From Rheinheimera pacifica (GTDB lineage Bacteria > Pseudomonadota > Gammaproteobacteria > Enterobacterales > Alteromonadaceae): a stretch of 64,000 nt of DNA. The notes under the pieces are model-generated. The model searched no databases. It had not been told where the DNA came from and worked only from the letters and a program-made list of their open reading frames with translations. The DNA lies in contig NZ_JANUEM010000008.1 in assembly GCF_024809855.1 (NCBI RefSeq), positions 107,981 to 171,980 on the forward strand, written 5' to 3'. Of the stretch, positions 29,117 through 35,036 are shown in pieces (the stretch's first letter is position 1; each line of letters starts with the position of its first letter). The translations under genes and the position numbers were made by a program.

Positions 29117-30467
29117 ACTGCAACATAGTGTAATGCCTGATAATGCCGCCTGCATGCAGCAGGAATTGGACTGGCTGGCGCGTTGTATTGAGCTCAGGCT
29201 GCATAGCTATTTTCAGCAACAGCCGCTGAATATGCTACAGCAGGCGCCAGCCCCAAAACTGGATACTGCGCAGGGCAGTTATGCCGCTTTTGTTATTAAA
29301 CAACAGCTGAGTGCAGCGCAGCGGTTGATATTAATACTGGCACTGGCACCGCATTTACAGCCACAGTTGCTGGATACCTTTTTTGTGCGTAATGAGAACC
29401 TGGCACGTAATTTCAGCGAATTTGGCGGCTGCAGCGCTAAGCAGCATCAGGGCTTTTTACCCAGTGCACAAACGGCAGCATTTTTGCTGGCAGCCAATGA
29501 TTTAACTGCCCGGCTGGAGGTAATACAACTGCTGCAGCCTGACCAGCTACTGTGCCGGGAAAATATTATCCGCCTGCGCCATGATGAGGCAGAAGAGCCT
29601 TTTTTAAGCGCCCGGTTAACGGTTAGTGCAGAATATTTGCAGTTGTTTTGTAGTGGAACCAGACAAAAACCTGATTACAACATTCACTTTCCGGCCAAGC
29701 TGCTTACCACGCCGTTAAACTGGCAGGATCTGGTATTACCCGCTGCTGTCATGGCTGAGGTGCAGCATATAATCGGATGGGCCGAGCATCAGCATACAGT
29801 GATGCAGCAATGGCAACTGGGCCGCAGTATAAAACCCGGCTACCGGGCATTGTTTTATGGCCCGCCCGGCACCGGTAAAACCCTTACCGCTACCTTAATT
29901 GGCCAGCAAACCGGCGCTGACGTTTACCGGATAGATTTATCTGCCGTGGTATCCAAGTACATTGGCGAAACCGAAAAAAACCTTGCTACTGTGTTTGATC
30001 AGGCTCAGGCGCGGCACTGGATTTTATTTTTTGATGAAGCCGATGCGTTGTTTGGCAAACGTACGCAAACCAGCAGCAGTAACGACAGATATGCCAATCA
30101 GGAAGTATCTTACCTGCTGCAGCGCATTGAAGATTTTCCGGGCGTAGTGCTGTTGGCCAGCAACCTTAAAGCCAACATTGATGAAGCTTTTGCCCGTCGT
30201 TTCCAGTCGATGGTGTATTTTCCGCTACCGGATATCTCTGAGCGCTTACGGCTGTGGCAGCATATTCTGGGTGAGCATGTTGCGCTGGGCAGTGATGTGG
30301 ATCTGAATTATCTGGCACATGAGTTTGAACTGGCTGGCGGCGCGATGACCAACGTAGTGCGTTATGCCGCAGTGGCTGCATTACTGCGTAACGACAAAGC
30401 CCTGACGCAAGCTGATTTGCTGCAAGGCATCAGCCGCGAGCGGCGTAAAGAAGGCATGATGGTATGA
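29097..30467 (+). CDS. eCIS AAA+ ATPase (Afp15/Pvc15-like)
   Basis: 456 residues. N-terminal domain of ~220 residues, then an AAA+ core: Walker A GPPGTGKT (255-262), Walker B HWILFFDEADALFG near 305, the sensor-1 region GVVLLASNLKANIDEAF and the arginine-finger region FARRFQSMVYFPLP. This ATPase is a constant member of eCIS operons and is thought to help particle assembly or cargo loading. AAGGAG precedes the start, which overlaps the tape-measure gene by 20 bp; the end overlaps the next gene as ATGA. Confidence 0.95.
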   Translation: MFTGAAKLQHSVMPDNAACMQQELDWLARCIELRLHSYFQQQPLNMLQQAPAPKLDTAQGSYAAFVIKQQLSAAQRLILILALAPHLQPQLLDTFFVRNENLARNFSEFGGCSAKQHQGFLPSAQTAAFLLAANDLTARLEVIQLLQPDQLLCRENIIRLRHDEAEEPFLSARLTVSAEYLQLFCSGTRQKPDYNIHFPAKLLTTPLNWQDLVLPAAVMAEVQHIIGWAEHQHTVMQQWQLGRSIKPGYRALFYGPPGTGKTLTATLIGQQTGADVYRIDLSAVVSKYIGETEKNLATVFDQAQARHWILFFDEADALFGKRTQTSSSNDRYANQEVSYLLQRIEDFPGVVLLASNLKANIDEAFARRFQSMVYFPLPDISERLRLWQHILGEHVALGSDVDLNYLAHEFELAGGAMTNVVRYAAVAALLRNDKALTQADLLQGISRERRKEGMMV

Positions 30468-32401
30468 AGCAATGGATGCTGGCACTGTTGCTGTTATGTC
30501 CGGCCTGGCTTAATGCCACCGTAACCGGTGTATGGCAACCACTGGAAAGCCGCGAGCTGGGGTTTTATCAGTTAACCGAGGCTGATTTAACCGCTCTGGC
30601 AGAACGGCAGGCACAACTGGAGAAACTGCTGGCACTGCAGGATATTATCTACACCGAGCAGTACCTGCTGGACAATGCCGTGCGCACTGCTTTGCGGCCA
30701 TTGGTGCATGATTACGAGCGTTATGTTACTGAACTGGTAACTAAAGTTACGTTAGCACCGGATACTGCCGACAGTGCTGAAAACCAGTATGGTTATGTGG
30801 TAAGTGCCCAAAAGCTGAAAGATTTGCAACAGCGCAGTGCCTTTGTGGTAATAACCGCGCAAGACAGTAAGCAACTGACATCTTTACAGGGGGCAGTATT
30901 TCGTCAGCAGGATCTTCTGGATACAGCACTGGATTTAGTGGGTTTTGCGCCAAATATTCCTAACCAGAGTTGGCCCGTGGCAAAGCGACAATTACTGTAT
31001 CAACAAGCGTTTAAAACCGGGCCGGTTAACAGTATGGCACCGCTACAGTGGCAACCTGTGGCGGACTGTGGTTGTGCGCCGCAAGTACCGTCTCAGGCTT
31101 CTTTTGTGAACTTCAGTTATGCGTTGCAGCCATACTGGCTGAACGCACCCCAGCAAGTCGATTTTGCCAGCCTGCATCGCATCGGCTTGTATGCCTTTAC
31201 TGTCGACAGCAATCACAAATTACAACCCCCGCCAAACTGGCAGAACTCACGGCCTTTTAATGAGTTTATCAACCTGGCGCAGGCACATAATAATTATCTT
31301 GATATTGTGGTTAAAAATCAGGATTTGCAGCTTTGGCAAAATGCCCGCGCACAGCAGGCACTGATAGGCGATATGCAGTCGTTGCTTGGTACTTCGCTGC
31401 AGGGGTATTGGCTTAACAACCTGCAGCCGCTGGTGACTTTGGGGTTAAGTAAAAAGCGCACCGTAGCAGATGGCATTACGCTGGATTTAGACTTAAGGCA
31501 ATTACCCCAGCAATATCACGGCACAGTGATCAGTTTTATTAAAACGCTAAAACTACAACTCAACCACCAGCAGCCAACGACAAATACCGACACTTATTTT
31601 GTTAACCTGACGGTGCCAATCAGTGCCTTACTGCGCCAGACAAAATCGGTACCAGATGATACCAAAGCTCAGGTGCAGGAACTGGGTTTCTATACGCTGG
31701 ATAATCTGTTGGCCGTCGCGCCTTACGTTAACCTGTTGCTGATCCGTTTTGATGACAAAGCCCAGCTAAGTAACAGCTCTGCAGAGCAGCTGTTCAGTAC
31801 CGAAGAGTTGGGCTTCAGGCTAGGCATGCAGCAGTTAAAGTCGGCAATCGACAGTATGGATACAACAGCAGATGCCAATATGCTGCTGGAAAAAATGCTG
31901 CCGGTATTTCATATGCGGCACTTTGCCGATGCCGACAGCTTTGCCAATGAATTAACCTATGCCAACTGGAATTTCAGCGGTGCCGGGCTATGGGGCATGC
32001 CGCTTAACGAAGATCAGTACAGCCGGTTAAGAGTCGCTTTTAATTCGCAGATACAAACCGACAACCAGTTTTACAAAACGTACTTAACTGCCTCGGAAGC
32101 TTTGTGCAACCTGATTTGCCCGAACCGCTGGCAGGCTCGCCTGTTGCTGTTTAGCGTAGTATCGTTACTGGCGTTATATGGTGTTATTTCGTTGGTGGTA
32201 TTTGAGCTTAGGGTGCTGTACCGGAAGCGTTACTTTATAAATTTCCTGCTGCTGCAACCCTTCTTACTATTGCTGATCTTATGGTGTGATCCATTCTGGC
32301 ACCGGTATCAGAATCTGGTGTTAGCCGTGGCTTTATTTATTACCTTGTTGTTGCAGTGGTATTTTCGTAAGCAACAGCAACAACGTGAGCATTATCCGTA
32401 G
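30464..32401 (+). CDS. Membrane-anchored protein with a GH18-like (degenerate) barrel
   Basis: 645 residues. A signal peptide (MKQWMLALLLLCPAWLNA) is followed by ~190 unassigned residues and then a region I read as a GH18-type TIM barrel. Supporting segments: FVNFSYALQPYW (~214) and HRIGLYAFTVDS as the first strands, ADGITLDLDLRQLP as the catalytic strand (D336-G-I-T-L-D-L-D343), and FSGAGLWGMPLNEDQYSRL near the end of the barrel. The signature DGxxxDxE carries Asp instead of the catalytic Glu at 343. Three membrane helices follow (~560-582, 591-607, 618-634). The 4-bp overlap with the AAA+ gene ties it to the eCIS. Fold assignment is mine, by motif reading. Confidence 0.6.
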   Translation: MKQWMLALLLLCPAWLNATVTGVWQPLESRELGFYQLTEADLTALAERQAQLEKLLALQDIIYTEQYLLDNAVRTALRPLVHDYERYVTELVTKVTLAPDTADSAENQYGYVVSAQKLKDLQQRSAFVVITAQDSKQLTSLQGAVFRQQDLLDTALDLVGFAPNIPNQSWPVAKRQLLYQQAFKTGPVNSMAPLQWQPVADCGCAPQVPSQASFVNFSYALQPYWLNAPQQVDFASLHRIGLYAFTVDSNHKLQPPPNWQNSRPFNEFINLAQAHNNYLDIVVKNQDLQLWQNARAQQALIGDMQSLLGTSLQGYWLNNLQPLVTLGLSKKRTVADGITLDLDLRQLPQQYHGTVISFIKTLKLQLNHQQPTTNTDTYFVNLTVPISALLRQTKSVPDDTKAQVQELGFYTLDNLLAVAPYVNLLLIRFDDKAQLSNSSAEQLFSTEELGFRLGMQQLKSAIDSMDTTADANMLLEKMLPVFHMRHFADADSFANELTYANWNFSGAGLWGMPLNEDQYSRLRVAFNSQIQTDNQFYKTYLTASEALCNLICPNRWQARLLLFSVVSLLALYGVISLVVFELRVLYRKRYFINFLLLQPFLLLLILWCDPFWHRYQNLVLAVALFITLLLQWYFRKQQQQREHYP

Positions 32402-32418
32402 ATAACCGTTTATCAGTA

Positions 32419-32437
32419 ACTGTGTGCAGAGCACAGT
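32419..32437. repeat. Inverted repeat between the membrane-protein gene and the first cargo gene
   Basis: ACTGTG-TGCAGAG-CACAGT, a perfect 6-bp inverted repeat within the 99-bp gap, with TACACT (32445-32450) just downstream as a possible -10 hexamer. There is no T-run, so it does not look like a terminator. A separate cargo promoter or operator is possible. Confidence 0.3.
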
Positions 32438-32500
32438 ATTAACCTACACTTTATTAACCTGCAGCCGCAGTACAGGCTTTGCAAACTTAAGGAAACAACC

Positions 32501-33376
32501 ATGAAATTTGCTGTTGGCCGTACCTCACAATCACAACAACCGGTAGCTGCAGCGTCAGGCAGTGCAGCCAGCGCTGCTTTACAGCAAAGCAGCCGGCAAC
32601 AACAACAGGCCCGGCAGCTGCAGGCGCTAAAACACGGTAATGCTGCTTTAATTCAGCACAAGCCAGATGAAAGCATAGTAAGCCAGCAAGCAGCGCTGGA
32701 AGATGAAGAGCCTGTGCAGGGCAAGTTTGATGTTGCAATGCAACGACAACCGGATGAAGAGGAGCCGTTACAGGGAAAGTTTGAATCTGCTGCTGTTAAT
32801 CAGCGTCAGGCCGAAGCTACCAACAGCAATAACACCGGTATGCCGGATCAACTGAAAAGTGGCATCGAGAGTTTATCCGGCTACGCGATGGATGATGTAA
32901 AAGTGCATTACAACTCGGCCAAACCGGCGCAAATGCAAGCCCATGCCTATGCGCAGGGCAGCGATATCCATGTAGCGCCGGGGCAGGAACAACATCTGCC
33001 ACACGAAGCCTGGCATGTAGTGCAACAAAAGCAGGGCAGGGTAAAAGCTACCACTCAGCTTAAAGGCGAGGCCATTAATGACGATCCGGGGCTGGAGCAT
33101 GAAGCGGATGTGATGGGGGCTAAGGCGCTGCAGCGCAAAGTTAAACAACGACATGTTACCCAGTTAATCAGGTTTGAGGCCGGAGAAGGGGCTGATTGGC
33201 ATGTCCATAAAGATCATGTGAAATTTGGCAGTAATCAAAAGTCCAGGGTAGATTTTACTGGCAGGAACGCACAGCAAATTTTAGATAAATTGGCGGATGC
33301 AGTCACAAGATATGGGCTCAGTACAGCGGGTACGAATTATCAGGCTTGCGTTGATTACATAAATGCTAATTACTGA
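32501..33376 (+). CDS. eCIS cargo candidate with DUF4157 core domain
   Basis: 291 residues. Residues 1-~50 are a low-complexity leader (MKFAVGRT, SAASAALQQS, QQQQARQL) shared with the next protein. Two short repeats of the type EEPVQGKF / EEEPLQGKF follow (~67-100), common in eCIS-associated DUF4157 proteins. The DUF4157 domain spans ~108-205: YAMDDVKVHYNS, HAYAQGSDIHVAPG, HEAWH (168-172, an HExxH zinc motif) and EHEAD (199-203, probable third ligand). The last ~80 residues, presumably the toxic or binding tip, are unrecognised. Separated by 99 bp from the structural operon. Confidence 0.85.
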   Translation: MKFAVGRTSQSQQPVAAASGSAASAALQQSSRQQQQARQLQALKHGNAALIQHKPDESIVSQQAALEDEEPVQGKFDVAMQRQPDEEEPLQGKFESAAVNQRQAEATNSNNTGMPDQLKSGIESLSGYAMDDVKVHYNSAKPAQMQAHAYAQGSDIHVAPGQEQHLPHEAWHVVQQKQGRVKATTQLKGEAINDDPGLEHEADVMGAKALQRKVKQRHVTQLIRFEAGEGADWHVHKDHVKFGSNQKSRVDFTGRNAQQILDKLADAVTRYGLSTAGTNYQACVDYINANY

Positions 33377-33514
33377 CGGCCCAGTCGCGAAGTTCAGAAT
33401 AACGGCTTTAAGCTGATTCGCGATGTTGTAGCTGATCACGCGCGTTTTCGAATGAATACGGGCAGTGTCATTGATTTTATGCCGCAGTTCTGGCAAAGCA
33501 AAAGGTTACTAAAA

Positions 33515-34450
33515 ATGAAATTTGCTAACGGCCGTACTCAACCTGCTCTGGAACCGCAGCACTCAGCTGGTTCTAGTGCCGCCAGTGCGGCACTGCAACA
33601 AAGTCCGTTATTGCAGCAGCAAGCTACGCAGTTAATGGCTATCCGCCAAGGTAAACAGCAGCAATTACAACGCAGACATCTTGGTGGCATTGTAAGTCAG
33701 CGAATGAACCTGAGCGATAACATAACGCAGCTAAAACGCTTATCAAGCGGTAAATTAAATGTTGTAGGAGAAAACCATCCTGAATCAGGGCGTCGACGAA
33801 TATCAGAGGAAGTAGTTTCAAAACGAGAAACAGATGGCGGATATTGGACTGAGGGAGAATACCGAAAAGGTGTCGATACTCGCAATTTACTTAGTTGGAT
33901 TTTTACTTCCGATAAACGAGACCGAGGTGATTCTTCAGAGTTGCTTGTTGAAATGAATGCGGCAACTTTGGCCGATCTAGCGGATATCTGGGTTAATAAG
34001 GCTACGAATTATGGTTCTTTAACTATTGACCAGAAATCTGAAATGAGAGGCGCGATGCCAGCTTTATATCGTTTTGGCAATGACGCAGAAGTGCACAATA
34101 GCAGGATCCAGGATGATACTAAGAAAAAAGATAATTTAGTCGCTGATGTAAAAATCCTACTGACCATTGTAAAGGCGATAGCGGGTGGGAGAGATATAAC
34201 TACCTATAGCAATTTACCAACAGCTATATCAGGCGTTCGTGGGCATTTAGGTGGTCGAAGTAGAGCGCAGATTAGCACCGAAAGGACATCACACATGCAA
34301 ACTGCTGCTGCATTTGATGCAGCTAAACCGGGTGTTTGGAAAGTAGGGCAGAATCATATTGATGAATGGCCGGTTAAATCGGGGCCCTATGAAGTGCTAA
34401 CCCGAGATGAATTTAACACAGAGTATGGCAGTGAGTTGACAGATGATTAA
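33515..34450 (+). CDS. Second eCIS cargo candidate sharing the N-terminal leader
   Basis: 311 residues from the ATG at 33515, chosen because the protein then starts MKFANGRT and aligns without gaps to the first cargo; the in-frame ATG at 33452 adds 21 residues. SAASAALQQS occupies residues 21-30 and QQQA-x-QL 34-40 in both. After ~residue 55 the proteins diverge and there is no DUF4157. The body (LNVVGENHPESGRRRISEEV, then mixed helices and EVHNSRIQDD) is unrecognised and more A+T-rich than the operon, suggesting an exchanged effector module. No signal peptide or membrane helix. Confidence 0.7.
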   Translation: MKFANGRTQPALEPQHSAGSSAASAALQQSPLLQQQATQLMAIRQGKQQQLQRRHLGGIVSQRMNLSDNITQLKRLSSGKLNVVGENHPESGRRRISEEVVSKRETDGGYWTEGEYRKGVDTRNLLSWIFTSDKRDRGDSSELLVEMNAATLADLADIWVNKATNYGSLTIDQKSEMRGAMPALYRFGNDAEVHNSRIQDDTKKKDNLVADVKILLTIVKAIAGGRDITTYSNLPTAISGVRGHLGGRSRAQISTERTSHMQTAAAFDAAKPGVWKVGQNHIDEWPVKSGPYEVLTRDEFNTEYGSELTDD

Positions 34451-34503
34451 AGCATCAGTTAGAGGGGGCTTGTTAAGGTTAAATTTAGATTATTTAACTA
34501 TTT

Positions 34504-34520
34504 AACTCTGATCTGACCCC
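34504..34520 (-). repeat. GGGGTCAGA-type motif, copy 1
   Basis: On the minus strand this reads GGGGTCAGATCAGAGTT. A related motif (GGGGTCAGAGTC) is at 63895. Such sequences flank REP-associated (Y1-type) transposase genes in many gammaproteobacteria, as I recall; no transposase gene is visible here, so this may be a solo remnant. Confidence 0.4.
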
Positions 34521-34552
34521 AATTATTTTCAATTATTTTTTTGACTACTTCA

Positions 34553-34608
34553 CGCTGACGTCAGCGCTTTGGCGAAGTCAGGCCATTTACTGACTTCGCA
34601 TAAAGCGT
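34553..34608. repeat. Compound palindrome downstream of the cargo genes
   Basis: A perfect 14-bp palindrome CGCTGACGTCAGCG (34553-34566) is followed by GCGAAGTCAG-GCCATTTA-CTGACTTCGC (34572-34599, 10-bp stem), flanked in turn by CGCTTT / AAAGCG, which extend the hairpin. Together with 34504-34520 this fills the 34451-34633 gap. No T-run follows, so it is not a typical terminator; a REP-like or recombination-associated element is possible. Confidence 0.6.
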
Positions 34609-34633
34609 TTTAGCTCAACTTTTTACTGAAAAC

Positions 34634-34810
34634 CTAAACATCTTCCCGATCATTAATTTTATCCAGTACATTTTGGTACATCACCAAATCATTGGCTATT
34701 TCGACAGCGTCATCGGATTCTGGGTCAAGGATGGCCTTACGTTTAAGCATATCAGCCATGGTTTTCTTGACTGAGGTTCTGATAAGCCTAAGTTCCATTA
34801 CGCTAAACAT
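34634..34810 (-). CDS. Small unknown protein (58 residues)
   Basis: Minus-strand frame from ATG 34810 to TAG 34634, with AAAAGG upstream of the start. The product begins MFSVMELRLIRTSV, contains VKKTMADMLKRKAIL and the acidic DPESDDAVEIANDL, and ends NDREDV; predicted helical and charged. Not recognised. It faces the cargo genes from the opposite strand. The amino-acid composition looks coding, but the size keeps this tentative. The 34811-35036 stretch upstream holds nothing else that I can assign apart from the presumed acnA promoter. Confidence 0.5.
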   Translation of the reverse strand: MFSVMELRLIRTSVKKTMADMLKRKAILDPESDDAVEIANDLVMYQNVLDKINDREDV

Positions 34811-35036
34811 TGTTTATTACCTTTTTAGATTGATTGATATTGTTTGAGGGTAATCAAACTTGTGCTTTGTCGGTGTGTGCACTTTTCATCTCCTAGTCTG
34901 GTGCGTGTTAAAAGATGTAGCTAAGTGGAGGGCCGTTGGTGTGCTATCTCTTTTGCTTGCCCGCTCACCGTTTCATACTCGTACTGTAATGCTGATGAGC
35001 TACACTTAGTTAACAGTAATCAGTACGAGGTATGTT

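Noticed and set aside
11862..34450. Prophage or type VI secretion system
   Set aside because: No capsid, portal, terminase or lysis genes, and no TssJLM/ClpV; gene set and order fit eCIS.
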